Shown: positions 33,897 through 43,125, counted from the stretch's first letter. The stretch: DNA of 64,000 nt from Methyloradius palustris (GCF_019703875.1 NZ_AP024110.1:1922001-1986000), one strand, 5' to 3'. A program made the numbers and translations. The notes: a model not told the origin generated them from the sequence alone.

Positions 33897-34496
33897 TTAT
33901 TTTGTTGATGGCAACATAGTCACCATGGTACATGGCGATCTTGTTTCAGTATCAGGGATACCCTGTTTTACCAACTGCTGAAAAGCCGGGTTTGCATTCA
34001 TTTTAGCTGCCAAGTCTTGCATAGCGAGTTTGTAAGTGGCTTTAATCTGGTCGTTGGTTGCGACATCCAGAAATCCATTCTTCTGTGATTCACCCACAAA
34101 AGTGCCTAGCGGTTTGCCACTGCCTGAGTACACACTGGCTGTGACCGTGCCGTAGTAAGTAGTCATATGTGGGTTATAAAACATACTTGGCTTGAGCCAG
34201 ACTAAAGTATTGCCCGCCTCATTACTAGTACACATAGCGACATGGCCGTATTCACTGCCAAATACATCTTCTGCCACCACTTCGGCTACAGGCCCTTGCT
34301 CAAACCAATAGCTATAGTAAAAATGCCAGAGTTTGATTGGATGTTCGTATTGCGCTGGCGCAATATACACCACCATATTTGCTGGGGCAGAGGCTTGTTC
34401 AACTGCAGCAACCGCGGGCGATGCAAGTGTACCCAACATCAGTGTAGGTAATGCCACTGATTTAAATAAAGTTTTAATGACAGTTTGTATATTCAT
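33897..34496 (-). CDS. Exported protein of unknown function
   Basis: 199 residues with an N-terminal signal peptide (about 1-30, ending SPAVA). The mature part begins VEQASAPANM. It contains an aromatic stretch HPIKLWHFYYSYWFEQGP and HMTTYYGTVTASVY, and Cys residues at about 91 and 188. No family recognised; no membrane anchor after the signal. It lies 16 bases downstream of the sorbosone-dehydrogenase-like gene and may belong to that periplasmic redox group. Confidence 0.6.
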   Translation of the reverse strand: MNIQTVIKTLFKSVALPTLMLGTLASPAVAAVEQASAPANMVVYIAPAQYEHPIKLWHFYYSYWFEQGPVAEVVAEDVFGSEYGHVAMCTSNEAGNTLVWLKPSMFYNPHMTTYYGTVTASVYSGSGKPLGTFVGESQKNGFLDVATNDQIKATYKLAMQDLAAKMNANPAFQQLVKQGIPDTETRSPCTMVTMLPSTK

Positions 34497-34512
34497 GGTC
34501 TAGTCCTCTTTT

Positions 34513-35748
34513 TTACTTAATATTCTTCTGCACTTGATCTGCAGTATAGGTAATACGATAAATCAGTCCAGCGCGGTCATCCGACACATAGAATGCGCCA
34601 TCTGGCCCAACAATCACATCCACTGGGCGCCCCCAGGCACTATTGTTGTTGAGCCAACCTGTTGCGAAATCGACAACTTCTGTTGGTTTATCTGGGTTTG
34701 AAGCATCATCAAATTTAACACGTACCAACTTATAGCCAGATAAAGCTTTACGATTCCATGAGCCATGCAAAGCCACTATCGCATCATTTTTATATTCCGT
34801 GGGGAATTTGGCCTGATCCAGAAACGTAATACCAATCGGTGTGGAATGTGCTGCAAACGTAATATCTGGCGCTTGGGTAGTCGCACAATAGCCCTCATCA
34901 GAAATAAAATTGGGATCTGGCACATGATTGCCCCAACAATACGGCCAACTGTAATTTTTGCCAGGCTCAATGCGGTTAAGGTGCTCAGGCGGGACTTCAT
35001 CATTGGCCGCCCCACCTTTGCTATCGGAACGGTTATCAGCGCCATTGTTCGTGGCAAACATCGCCCCAGTTTTATGATGCCATGCAAACCCCTGCGAATT
35101 GCGTAATCCACTTGCCCACACAGCAGTCGGCGCGTGCCAGCCTAAGGTGGTCAATGCGCCAGCAGGTTTGCCATCTAGCGTATAACGTAAAATCGTGGCG
35201 CGTTGCGGATCAGTCTCCGCACAAACGTTACAGCTTGAGCCTATATTGATATACAGATAGCCATCGGGCCCAATTTTAATAGTTTTAAGCGTGTGTCCGC
35301 CTGTCGCCAGGCCGCTGATAATTGGCGTAACTTTACCAGCTGGCCATTGCCCATTTTGCTTTTGTAGCCTGACAACTCCATCTTGATTCGCCACTAACAA
35401 GTTGCCATTGCTAAAAGCCAAGCCATTGGGTGAGTTCAGATTATCCGCAACTATAGCAATTCCATCAGCTAAGCCATCGTGGTTCGCGTCTGACAACATG
35501 ATGACTTTGTTATCACGCCCAAGCGACACGTAAAGATTGCCTTCATTATCAAAAGCCATCATGCGCGGACCACGGAAATAATCCGTGCTCCCTGAATCAA
35601 GTTTGGCAAATACCTGGGCTTTGAATCCAGTTGGTAGTTTTATCAAGCTAGCAGGATCACCTTCTGCATTGACTGGGCTTGTGACTAAAAACATCAGCAA
35701 GAAAACCCCGCGCATGGCAATCAATATCCTTGATAGAGCGCTACTCAC
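34513..35748 (-). CDS. Periplasmic L-sorbosone/PQQ-dependent glucose-dehydrogenase-like beta-propeller
   Basis: 411 residues with a signal peptide (about 1-28, ending VNAEG). The six-bladed propeller pattern shows FDNEGNLYVSLG, DGYLYINIGSSCNVC, ASGLRNSQGFAWH (about 212-224) and NYSWPYCWG (about 264-272). This is the GSDH/sorbosone dehydrogenase fold, where PQQ often binds. The substrate is not predictable. The start is GTG and overlaps the upstream oxidoreductase stop (GTGA), so the two are co-translated. The electron partner may be the cytochrome c encoded upstream. Confidence 0.8.
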   Translation of the reverse strand: MSSALSRILIAMRGVFLLMFLVTSPVNAEGDPASLIKLPTGFKAQVFAKLDSGSTDYFRGPRMMAFDNEGNLYVSLGRDNKVIMLSDANHDGLADGIAIVADNLNSPNGLAFSNGNLLVANQDGVVRLQKQNGQWPAGKVTPIISGLATGGHTLKTIKIGPDGYLYINIGSSCNVCAETDPQRATILRYTLDGKPAGALTTLGWHAPTAVWASGLRNSQGFAWHHKTGAMFATNNGADNRSDSKGGAANDEVPPEHLNRIEPGKNYSWPYCWGNHVPDPNFISDEGYCATTQAPDITFAAHSTPIGITFLDQAKFPTEYKNDAIVALHGSWNRKALSGYKLVRVKFDDASNPDKPTEVVDFATGWLNNNSAWGRPVDVIVGPDGAFYVSDDRAGLIYRITYTADQVQKNIK

Positions 35749-37028
35749 GTCAGCACATCTGCCCAGATATTTTCAGCCCAATATTCAGCGTAGTGCCCTT
35801 CAAGTTCTGAAGGCGCATCCGAAACCCCACCACCATCGGCTGGCAACATGACTTTTTTGACAGGGTCATAACGATAGACATTTGCCACATGCATCGCCAA
35901 CTTATCACTCACATAGCTGTAGCAAGTGTTGGCAAACACAGGCGCTGCATCTGGCGCTTGGTCACTAAGCAAAGCAACGATTGCACTAGCGCATACTCTT
36001 GCCTGCGAAGTCGCCATATGCGCTGATTTGGGTAAGGCCGCAGAAACTGAATCACCAATGACATATATATTAGGCACAACTTTTGACTCATAGCTAAGAA
36101 AATCTACTTCGCACCAGCGTTTATCGATGTTATTCAAGCTGGCCATTTGGGCTGGTTTGCCCGCACGTTGTGGCGGAATGATATTGAGCACATCTGCTTG
36201 TACGGTTTCAAATTCGGTTTTGACTGTGCGCTGTTTAACATCAACATCCACCACACTGCTATTGGGTCGATAGTCGATCATTCCCGCATATAGATCTGCC
36301 CACGCTTTGGTGAATAGGCCTTTCTTGGAGACTATATCGGGGTTAGCATCCAACACAATAATCTTAGCCGACGGCTTGCGATTCTTTAAATAAAACGCCA
36401 CCTGGCTTACCCGCTCATAAGGGCCTGGCGGGCATCTGTATGGCGCTTTAGGGATGCTGATGACAAACACGCCATCGCTGCGCATAGATTCAAGCTGTTT
36501 ACGCAAGTTGACTGTTTGCCAACCTGCTTTCCAGGCATGCGGGATTTGTGTTTGCGCGTCTTTGCTTTGCAGCATGGGTAACTGGTCGTAATTAAAATCT
36601 ACGCCCGGCGCCACAATCAATTTATCGTAGTGGAGTTCACCACGTGCCATGTTGATTTTGTTATTGGCGACATCAATATCCAGCACTTCATCTTGCACCC
36701 ACTGTATGCCGTGGTGTGCTCTCAGGGCATCGTAGCCAAAGGTCAGTTGATTGATGTTTCGGCTACCACCGAGCACCAGATTGCTCAGCGGACATGAAAC
36801 AAACTGGCTACTGCGCTCAATGACAATGACTTCAATACCGCCTTGGCTTAGCATACGCAAGTATTTGGCCGCAGTGGCGCCAGCATACCCAGCCCCAATA
36901 ATCACTACCCGACCTCTGGCGTTTGAATTCGGCAAAATCACGCCTGTATCGGCCATTGAGATACCAGCGGGTATTGTTGCCGCCATAGCTGCCGCAAGCT
37001 TGATGAAATGACGACGATCAATCGTCAT
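35745..37028 (-). CDS. Tat-exported FAD oxidoreductase, FccB/SoxF-like
   Basis: Resembles the flavoprotein subunit of flavocytochrome c sulfide dehydrogenase. I start at MTIDRRHFIKL: the twin-arginine motif RRHFIK is at residues 5-10 (427 residues total); 12 more codons upstream would bury it. FAD motif VVIIGAGYAGATAAKYL (about 41-57). Two candidate redox Cys lie in FVSCPLSNLVLGG and RCPPGPYERVS, positions used in FccB for the disulfide/flavin link. The C-terminal domain has NIYVIGDSVSAALPKSAHMA. Its start overlaps the cytochrome c stop, the standard fccA-fccB layout. Sulfide or another reduced-sulfur donor is likely but unproven. Confidence 0.82.
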   Translation of the reverse strand: MTIDRRHFIKLAAAMAATIPAGISMADTGVILPNSNARGRVVIIGAGYAGATAAKYLRMLSQGGIEVIVIERSSQFVSCPLSNLVLGGSRNINQLTFGYDALRAHHGIQWVQDEVLDIDVANNKINMARGELHYDKLIVAPGVDFNYDQLPMLQSKDAQTQIPHAWKAGWQTVNLRKQLESMRSDGVFVISIPKAPYRCPPGPYERVSQVAFYLKNRKPSAKIIVLDANPDIVSKKGLFTKAWADLYAGMIDYRPNSSVVDVDVKQRTVKTEFETVQADVLNIIPPQRAGKPAQMASLNNIDKRWCEVDFLSYESKVVPNIYVIGDSVSAALPKSAHMATSQARVCASAIVALLSDQAPDAAPVFANTCYSYVSDKLAMHVANVYRYDPVKKVMLPADGGGVSDAPSELEGHYAEYWAENIWADVLT

Positions 37029-37515
37029 GGCGAGTATCCAGTTTCTGGTTTGCAGGTGCAGCAACCTGCACGCGTTTTTGCGCAGCGAAATATCTTGAAA
37101 GCTGCTCGATTTCTTCGGGCGTGAGGCCCTTGGCGTGATGATGCATCACTGAAGATGCACGCTCACCAGACCGAAAAGCCTGAATTTGCACGACAAATCG
37201 CGTTGGGTCTAGCCCGGCTAATACGGGCATACCGCCAACGCTATTGCCATTAGTGCCATGACAAGCAGCACAAGAGGCCGCAAGTGTTCTGATATGGGAT
37301 GAAAAAACGGGAGAATTTTCAGCAATGTTCACTGTATTCGGAATTATCGAAATCTCATTATCGGCGCTTGCCAACTTGATTTCAGCAGCTGTTGCAGGTG
37401 AACCCGAAAACAAAAAGCCAACAACACTCGCTGATACAAGCAGTGTTGTTGGCTTTAATAACAAAAGATAATGCTTGAAAGGCTGACAGAAGAGCGCAAC
37501 TATCTCAAGCATCAT
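37018..37515 (-). CDS. Periplasmic c-type cytochrome, FccA/SoxE-like
   Basis: Single-heme class I cytochrome: SCAACHGTNG with Cys82, Cys85 and His86, a likely Met ligand near 95, and a C-terminal GLTPEEIEQLSRYFAAQ helix. I start at the ATG-ATG pair at 37515, with AGGA six bases upstream, giving 165 residues with the signal peptide hydrophobic core LLVSASVVGFLFSG. The frame reaches 37632, which would overlap the ankyrin gene. A complete intrinsic terminator lies in the signal-peptide codons. Overlaps the FAD oxidoreductase start by 11 bases. Confidence 0.82.
   Translation of the reverse strand: MMLEIVALFCQPFKHYLLLLKPTTLLVSASVVGFLFSGSPATAAEIKLASADNEISIIPNTVNIAENSPVFSSHIRTLAASCAACHGTNGNSVGGMPVLAGLDPTRFVVQIQAFRSGERASSVMHHHAKGLTPEEIEQLSRYFAAQKRVQVAAPANQKLDTRHDD
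37407..37456 (-). terminator. Intrinsic terminator/attenuator inside the cytochrome c gene
   Basis: On the minus strand AAAGCCAACAACACT pairs perfectly with AGTGTTGTTGGCTTT (15 bp) around a 13-base loop, followed by TTTTTGTTTTC. It starts about 60 bases after the preferred start codon and overlaps the signal-peptide coding region. Active translation could keep the hairpin from forming, so this may be translation-coupled attenuation. It may also end transcripts from the upstream ankyrin gene. Confidence 0.75.
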
Positions 37516-37603
37516 CACACGTCCTGAATCACATACCCATTTAACAAAACCTGGTTTAACAAAGTCAGACCTGGTTGATAATTCATCAGACGCACTTAGC
37601 AGA

Positions 37604-38122
37604 TTAGAGGCAATCTTCCTGACAGCCATCATCTTTGGCGCCTGCTGCTTCTAGCAATTCAACCATTTTCGGGTCACCTTGATCACGAACTGCGCGCACG
37701 ATAGAAACACCGCCACGCATTTTAATATTAACGTCAGCGCCACGAGAAATCAGGTATTTCACTAACGCGGTATCGTGGTTCAACGCAGCTAACTGTAGCG
37801 CAGTCATTTTGGTCGCTGGGTGTTGATAGTTGATATCAGCACCTTTATCCAGCAATAGCTTGGCGATTGCCAGATGTGGCTTCTCAGGCACTGGGGCATC
37901 TTTTTGTGCATTCGCACAGATTTGCAATGCAGACCAGGCAAAAAACTTCTCGTTAACATCCAAGCCTTTATCGAGATATTTCTTCACTACTTTTACTTTG
38001 CCGCTTTGCAAGGCTTCGCTGTATTCAACCTGCGAATCACCATCTAGCGCGTATGCGTGTAATGAGAGCCCCATCCATAAACCCAATGTTGCTGTCATTA
38101 AAAGTACCTTAATTGCTTTCAT
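37604..38122 (-). CDS. Exported short ankyrin-repeat protein
   Basis: 172 residues: a signal peptide (about 1-25, ending LHAYA), then about four ankyrin repeats with DKGLDVNEKF, LLDKGADINYQHP, KMTALQLAALNHD and LISRGADVNIKMRGG. A short C-terminal tail has two Cys (GCQEDCL) that may form a disulfide. A GGGGAG ribosome-binding site precedes the ATG and touches a small CGCCA/TGGCG hairpin. It heads the cytochrome/FccB-like/propeller group on the same strand, so a role as a chaperone or scaffold for those periplasmic proteins is possible. Confidence 0.8.
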   Translation of the reverse strand: MKAIKVLLMTATLGLWMGLSLHAYALDGDSQVEYSEALQSGKVKVVKKYLDKGLDVNEKFFAWSALQICANAQKDAPVPEKPHLAIAKLLLDKGADINYQHPATKMTALQLAALNHDTALVKYLISRGADVNIKMRGGVSIVRAVRDQGDPKMVELLEAAGAKDDGCQEDCL

Positions 38123-38220
38123 GCTTATCTCCCCGCCAAATGGCGATTAATTACTTTTTTCTAGTTAAATAAATATTAGTTAAAACAAATTTCAATCAAT
38201 AAAATTAATACACTTTAAAA

Positions 38221-41200
38221 CTAGCCAACAAACTTTCTTGCATTACGGAACATACGTATCCACGGTGAATCTTCACCCCAACCTTCAGGGTGCCAAGAGT
38301 GCTGCACTGTCCTGAAAACACGCTCAGGATGCGGCATCATAATGCTAAAACGCCCATCAGCAGTGGTTAATCCAGTAATCCCTTGTGGCGAACCGTTCGG
38401 GTTAAAAGGATAAGACTCTGTTGGCTCACCTCGGTTATCTACAAAACGCACACTCACGAGTTTCGCTGACAGCGCTTCTGTGACAGCCGATTGTGAAGAA
38501 AATTCCGCAAAACCTTCACCATGCGCAACGGCAATAGGCATGCGGCTCCCAGCCATATGGCTAAAAAAGAGGGATGGTGACTCCATGACTTCAACCATGG
38601 CAAAACGCGCTTCAAACTGTTCAGATTTATTACGGATAAAGTGTGGCCAGTATTCCGCACCTGGAATAATGCTGCGCAAGTTGCTCATCATCTGGCAACC
38701 ATTACACACGCCTAATGCAAATGAATCCTGACGCTCAAAGAATGCTGAGAACTCTTCCCGAGCACGTGAATTGAACAGGATTGATTTTGCCCAGCCTTCG
38801 CCAGCACCAAGCACATCACCGTATGAGAACCCCCCGCAGGCTACCAGCCCTGCAAAGTCGGTCAGCTTGGTACGGCCACTGATGATGTCACTCATATGTA
38901 CGTCATGCGATTGAAAACCAGCGCGGTCAAATGCTGCCGCCATTTCAACCTGGCCATTCACGCCCTGCTCACGCAAAATCGCCATTTTTGGACGAGCGCC
39001 AGTAGCGACATAAGGCGCTTCAATATGATTAGCCAAATCGAAAGTCAGATATTGATGCAAGCCTGGGTCATTCACATCCAAGATGCGGTCGTATTCTTGC
39101 TGAGCACACTCAGGGTTGTCGCGCAACTTTTGCATCTGGTAAGTCGTTTCAGACCATAAGCGGTGTAGATCGCTACGCAGCTCTGCATAAGCAATATCGC
39201 CAAATCTGCGCACGATGAAACCATGGTTGTTCGCCACCGGCATGCCGATAAGATGCACACAGCCTTGCAGCGTGAGATTAAGTTGCTCAATAATTTCATC
39301 GGCCTCTGAGGCAAGTACCTGTATGACAGCACCCAACTCTTCGTTAAATAATATGCTGGCAATATCACCCGTGAGATTAGTGATATCTATATCCAGGCCA
39401 CAATGGCCTGCAAACCCCATTTCAGCCAGCGTGACGAACAAACCACCGTCAGAACGATCATGGTAAGCAAGCAACTTATCTTCAGAATTCAGCGTTTGAA
39501 TCGCCTCGAAGAACGCTTTCAGGCGGCTGGCATCTTCAATATCTGGCGCAGTGTCATCGGTAGCACCATACACCTGAGCCAGTGCAGATGCGCCCATGCG
39601 GTTTTTGCCTGCGCCTAGATCCAGTAGAATCAGTACAGTATCGCCCAATTCTTCACGCATCTGTATTTGTGGCGTGAGGGTTTTTCGGGCATCCCAGGTT
39701 GGCGCAAAAGCCGTCACGACCAAGGAGATTGGCGCGGTAACAGCTTTTTTCTCGCCCTTTTCTTCCCAGACCGTTTTCATGCTCATCGAGTCTTTGCCAA
39801 CGGGGATGCTGATGCCTAGTTGCGGGCAGAACTCCATGCCAACGGCCGCTACAGTATCAAACAATGCTGCATCTTCGCCCGCATGGCCTGCAGGTGCCAT
39901 CCAGTTGGCGGACAGCTTGAGGTCACTTAATCTTTCAATAGAACTGGCTGCGATATTGGTAATGGCCTCGCCTATCGCCATGCGGCCAGAAGCTGGGCCA
40001 TCAATCAGCGCGATGGGCGCTCTTTCGCCAATGGCAAAGGCTTCACCGCGATAGGTTTCATAGCCAGCCAGCGTCACTGCGACGTCTGCCACGGGGATTT
40101 GCCAAGGACCCACCATCTGGTCACGCGCTACCAGGCCCGTCACCGTACGGTCGCCAATCGTGATGAGGAAAGTTTTATCAGCCACGCCTGGCAAGCGCAA
40201 TACGCGCTCGGCAGCTTCTTTCAGGTTAATCTTGTTGGTATCAAACGCCTTGAGCTCGCGATAAACGTGCGTCACATCGCGCGTCATTTTTGGCGGCTTG
40301 CCTAACAACACCGACAAATCCATATCCACTGGTTTGTTATGGAAATGGCTATCTTCAACTGTGAGATGGCGTTCTTCGGTGGCTTCACCGACCACTGCAA
40401 ACGGGCAGCGCTCACGCTCGCAAATCGCAGCAAATCGGGCTAGGTCTTTTCTGGCAATTGCCATTACATAACGCTCTTGCGCTTCATTGCTCCAAAGCTC
40501 GCGTGGCGACATGCCCGGCTCTTCGTTATGTACGGAACGCAGGCTGAATAGAGCACCTACGCCAGCATCGTTCACCAGTTCAGGAAAAGCATTAGAGATA
40601 CCGCCAGCGCCTACGTCATGAATACTCAAGATAGGATTCTGGTCACCCAATTGCCAGCAACGATCGATCACTTCCTGCGCACGGCGTTCCAACTCTGGGT
40701 TACCACGCTGTACGGAATCAAAATCAAGGTTCTCGGTGTTGGTGCCTGTATCCATACTGGATGCTGCACCTCCGCCCAAACCAATCAGCATGGCTGATCC
40801 ACCAAGTTGAATCAGGTAAGCACCAGGCGGAATCGGGTTCTTTTTTGAATGTTGTGCGGAAATATTACCGACACCACCCGCCAGCATGATTGGCTTATGG
40901 TAGCCGCGCATCTCACCCGCAGCTTCGATTTCCAGCGTACGGAAATAACCCGCGATATTCGGGCGACCAAACTCATTGTTATATGCTGCGCCACCTAATG
41001 GGCCATCAACCATGATCTGCAAGGCAGACGCGATACGTGATGGCTTGCCGTAAGAAAGCTCCATGGTAGACGGATTAGGTGTATAGAACTCCCACGGTTG
41101 CTTGAAGCCTGGAATATTCAGATTGGATACTGAAAACCCTGTCAAACCTGCTTTTGGTTTAGACCCTGAACCAGTTGCACCTTCGTCGCGAATCTCGCCG

Positions 41201-42177
41201 CCAGCACCAGTAGCCGCACCTGCAAAAGGTGAGATGGCGGTTGGATGGTTATGCGTTTCGACTTTCATCAGAAAATGCATCTCTTCTTCCACAAAGCCAT
41301 AGCTGCCATCAGCTTGCGGATAAAAACGTCTGGTAGTTTCGCCCGCCACAATCGAGGCATTGTCTGAATAAGCCACTACCGTATTGCCCGGATTCAACTT
41401 GTGCGTGTTGCGGATCATACCGAACAGTGAATGTGCCTGTGGCACGCCATCGACTACCCAGTCTGCATTGAATATCTTGTGGCGACAGTGTTCAGAGTTC
41501 GCCTGTGCAAACATCATTAACTCAACATCGGTCGGGTTGCGACCTATGCGTACAAAATTCTCTACCAAATAATCTACTTCGTCTGGTGATAGCGCCAAAC
41601 CCATATCTGAATTGGCCTGATTAAGTGCCGCTTTGCCCCCAGCCAGCACATCAACACTAGCCATGGGCGCAGGGTCTGCATGGTGATAAAGTTTTGCGGC
41701 ATCGCCCAGCGTATTGAATACCATCTCGGTCATACGATCATGGATCAACGCCTTGAGCGCGAGCTTTTCAGCATCGGTCAGCGGCATGCCATCTTTGGTC
41801 TCCGCATAATAGGCAATGCCGCGCTCAACGCGCTGTACAGATTGCAAACCACAGTGTTTCACGATATCGGTAGCACGCGATGCCCAGGGAGAAATCGTCC
41901 CTATACGCGGAATAACGAGAAACAGCTCGCCTTGTGCCACATTTATCAACTGTGCGGATTTCGAGCCGTAAGTCAAAATCTGCTTCAAGGTATCTTGCTG
42001 CCAAGGGCCTAACTCACCATCAGTCCAAACAAAATGCCAGAACTCAGCTGTGAGCTTGTTCACATTTGGCGCTGTGCCCTTTAACGAATACAGTATTTTT
42101 TCAATGCGAAACGCTGAAAGCGCGGCACTACCACGCAAACTCAACAGGACTGGGAGGGATGTTTGTTGACTAGACAT
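38221..42177 (-). CDS. purL: Phosphoribosylformylglycinamidine synthase, single-chain type
   Basis: Fourth step of purine synthesis (FGAR to FGAM). The 1318-residue length is the large single-chain form of gamma/betaproteobacteria. It has an N-terminal PurS-like part, two AIR-synthase-type ATP domains (for example MKVETHNHPTAISPF near 307-321 and HDRSDGGLFVTLAEMG near 900), and a C-terminal glutamine amidotransferase with the nucleophile in FALGVCNGCQMM and the His in MMPHPERVFR. A hairpin lies directly before the start codon. Confidence 0.98.
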   Translation of the reverse strand: MSSQQTSLPVLLSLRGSAALSAFRIEKILYSLKGTAPNVNKLTAEFWHFVWTDGELGPWQQDTLKQILTYGSKSAQLINVAQGELFLVIPRIGTISPWASRATDIVKHCGLQSVQRVERGIAYYAETKDGMPLTDAEKLALKALIHDRMTEMVFNTLGDAAKLYHHADPAPMASVDVLAGGKAALNQANSDMGLALSPDEVDYLVENFVRIGRNPTDVELMMFAQANSEHCRHKIFNADWVVDGVPQAHSLFGMIRNTHKLNPGNTVVAYSDNASIVAGETTRRFYPQADGSYGFVEEEMHFLMKVETHNHPTAISPFAGAATGAGGEIRDEGATGSGSKPKAGLTGFSVSNLNIPGFKQPWEFYTPNPSTMELSYGKPSRIASALQIMVDGPLGGAAYNNEFGRPNIAGYFRTLEIEAAGEMRGYHKPIMLAGGVGNISAQHSKKNPIPPGAYLIQLGGSAMLIGLGGGAASSMDTGTNTENLDFDSVQRGNPELERRAQEVIDRCWQLGDQNPILSIHDVGAGGISNAFPELVNDAGVGALFSLRSVHNEEPGMSPRELWSNEAQERYVMAIARKDLARFAAICERERCPFAVVGEATEERHLTVEDSHFHNKPVDMDLSVLLGKPPKMTRDVTHVYRELKAFDTNKINLKEAAERVLRLPGVADKTFLITIGDRTVTGLVARDQMVGPWQIPVADVAVTLAGYETYRGEAFAIGERAPIALIDGPASGRMAIGEAITNIAASSIERLSDLKLSANWMAPAGHAGEDAALFDTVAAVGMEFCPQLGISIPVGKDSMSMKTVWEEKGEKKAVTAPISLVVTAFAPTWDARKTLTPQIQMREELGDTVLILLDLGAGKNRMGASALAQVYGATDDTAPDIEDASRLKAFFEAIQTLNSEDKLLAYHDRSDGGLFVTLAEMGFAGHCGLDIDITNLTGDIASILFNEELGAVIQVLASEADEIIEQLNLTLQGCVHLIGMPVANNHGFIVRRFGDIAYAELRSDLHRLWSETTYQMQKLRDNPECAQQEYDRILDVNDPGLHQYLTFDLANHIEAPYVATGARPKMAILREQGVNGQVEMAAAFDRAGFQSHDVHMSDIISGRTKLTDFAGLVACGGFSYGDVLGAGEGWAKSILFNSRAREEFSAFFERQDSFALGVCNGCQMMSNLRSIIPGAEYWPHFIRNKSEQFEARFAMVEVMESPSLFFSHMAGSRMPIAVAHGEGFAEFSSQSAVTEALSAKLVSVRFVDNRGEPTESYPFNPNGSPQGITGLTTADGRFSIMMPHPERVFRTVQHSWHPEGWGEDSPWIRMFRNARKFVG

Positions 42178-42183
42178 GAATGG

Positions 42184-42215
42184 ATTCAGGCTGCAAGCAA
42201 TGGGTGAGCCTGAAT
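42184..42215 (-). promoter_or_regulatory. Hairpin just upstream of the purL start
   Basis: ATTCAGGCT and AGCCTGAAT form a perfect 9-bp inverted repeat, 14-base loop, ending about 6 bases before the purL ATG. On the mRNA it covers the expected ribosome-binding region, so it could limit translation initiation. It could instead be part of an intergenic terminator pair. Confidence 0.45.
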
Positions 42216-42227
42216 TTTACCAGAAAG

Positions 42228-42259
42228 TTGGGGTATTACCTTGTGTCGATAATCCCCAA
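42228..42259 (-). terminator. Probable hairpin terminator after the DUF4197 gene
   Basis: TTGGGG-T-ATTA pairs with TAATCCCCAA (10 bp with a one-base bulge), 11-base loop, 25 bases after the DUF4197 stop on the minus strand. Only AACTTTC follows, so it is a weak intrinsic terminator. Confidence 0.4.
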
Positions 42260-42284
42260 ATAGATTGGGTATGCTATGCAGCCC

Positions 42285-42965
42285 TTACTTAACAGCACCA
42301 AATACTTTTTTTAGTAAACCACTGGCCTGCCCCATTGGGTCTTGGCGTATGGCTTTTTCTTCTTCTGCCATCATCAGGTATACGCCATCCAGAGTTTTCT
42401 GCGTGACGTATTGCTCAAGGTTGGTCTGGTCTTTTTTCACTAAACCATACTGGCTGCCCATCTCGGCAAATTTATTGTATTGCTGGGCAAGTGCTACGTT
42501 TTCCGTAGCCTTTTTCACAATCGGCAAGAACTTCTCGGCCATGGGGCCTGATGTGGTTTTCTTGAAATATTGCGTAGCGGCATCGTCACCACCAGTGAGG
42601 ATATCTTTGGCATCTTGTACGCTCATTTTTTTCACAGAATTGACTAGCAAAGTCTTGGCCTCTGGCACTGCAGCTTCAGCAGCGCGATTCATTTTAAGTA
42701 CCAGCTCATCAGCCTGCTTGCCCATGCCAAACATGCGCATGGCTTTTTCTGCTTTTTTCATGGAGTCAGGTAAAGGAATTTTTACTTGGGGATTGTTGAA
42801 GAAACCATCCACAGCCCCAAGTTGACCTACGGCCTTGCCCGCGCTTTGGATCAAGGCAGCTTTTAGCCCACTACTTGCATCTGCATTACTTAAGTCGTTG
42901 ATATCGAGTGCATTGGCCTGAATTGAAAAGCTGATTAGTGCGAGAGTCGTAAGAAGGCGGCGCAT
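42285..42965 (-). CDS. DUF4197 exported protein
   Basis: 226 residues with a signal peptide (MRRLLTTLALISFSIQANAL). The mature part is Ala/Lys-rich and helical, with ALIQSAGKAVGQLGAVDGFF (about 32-51), GGDDAATQYFKKTTSGPMAE near 130-149 and the C-terminal TLDGVYLMMAEEEKAIRQDP, which together identify the DUF4197 family. Expected in the periplasm; function unknown. It is upstream of purL on the same strand, separated by two hairpins. Confidence 0.85.
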   Translation of the reverse strand: MRRLLTTLALISFSIQANALDINDLSNADASSGLKAALIQSAGKAVGQLGAVDGFFNNPQVKIPLPDSMKKAEKAMRMFGMGKQADELVLKMNRAAEAAVPEAKTLLVNSVKKMSVQDAKDILTGGDDAATQYFKKTTSGPMAEKFLPIVKKATENVALAQQYNKFAEMGSQYGLVKKDQTNLEQYVTQKTLDGVYLMMAEEEKAIRQDPMGQASGLLKKVFGAVK

Positions 42966-43063
42966 ATTAAATCTCCAGTTAGATAAGCATGGCTAAAACT
43001 TCAGGCCACAATAACGAAAATCATACCCCGAGATAGTTGAAAGTAGCACAGTCATTAGAAATT

Positions 43064-43101
43064 AATTGGGCGCTAATACAATCGCGTATTAGCGCCCAAT
43101 T
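43064..43101 (-). terminator. Strong hairpin downstream of glgP
   Basis: AATTGGGCGCTAATAC and GTATTAGCGCCCAATT form a perfect 16-bp stem with a 6-base loop, 25 bases after the glgP stop. The T content after it is modest on both strands (AATTAATTT on the minus strand). It is probably the glgP terminator and could act both ways, since the DUF4197 gene starts 99 bases farther on the same strand. Confidence 0.7.
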
Positions 43102-43125
43102 TTGGTTTACATGAACAGCTAGGAT

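Noticed and set aside
37516..37632. Upstream extension of the cytochrome c frame
   Set aside because: It overlaps the ankyrin gene end and would place the signal peptide internally; the ATG pair at 37515 has a better ribosome-binding site.
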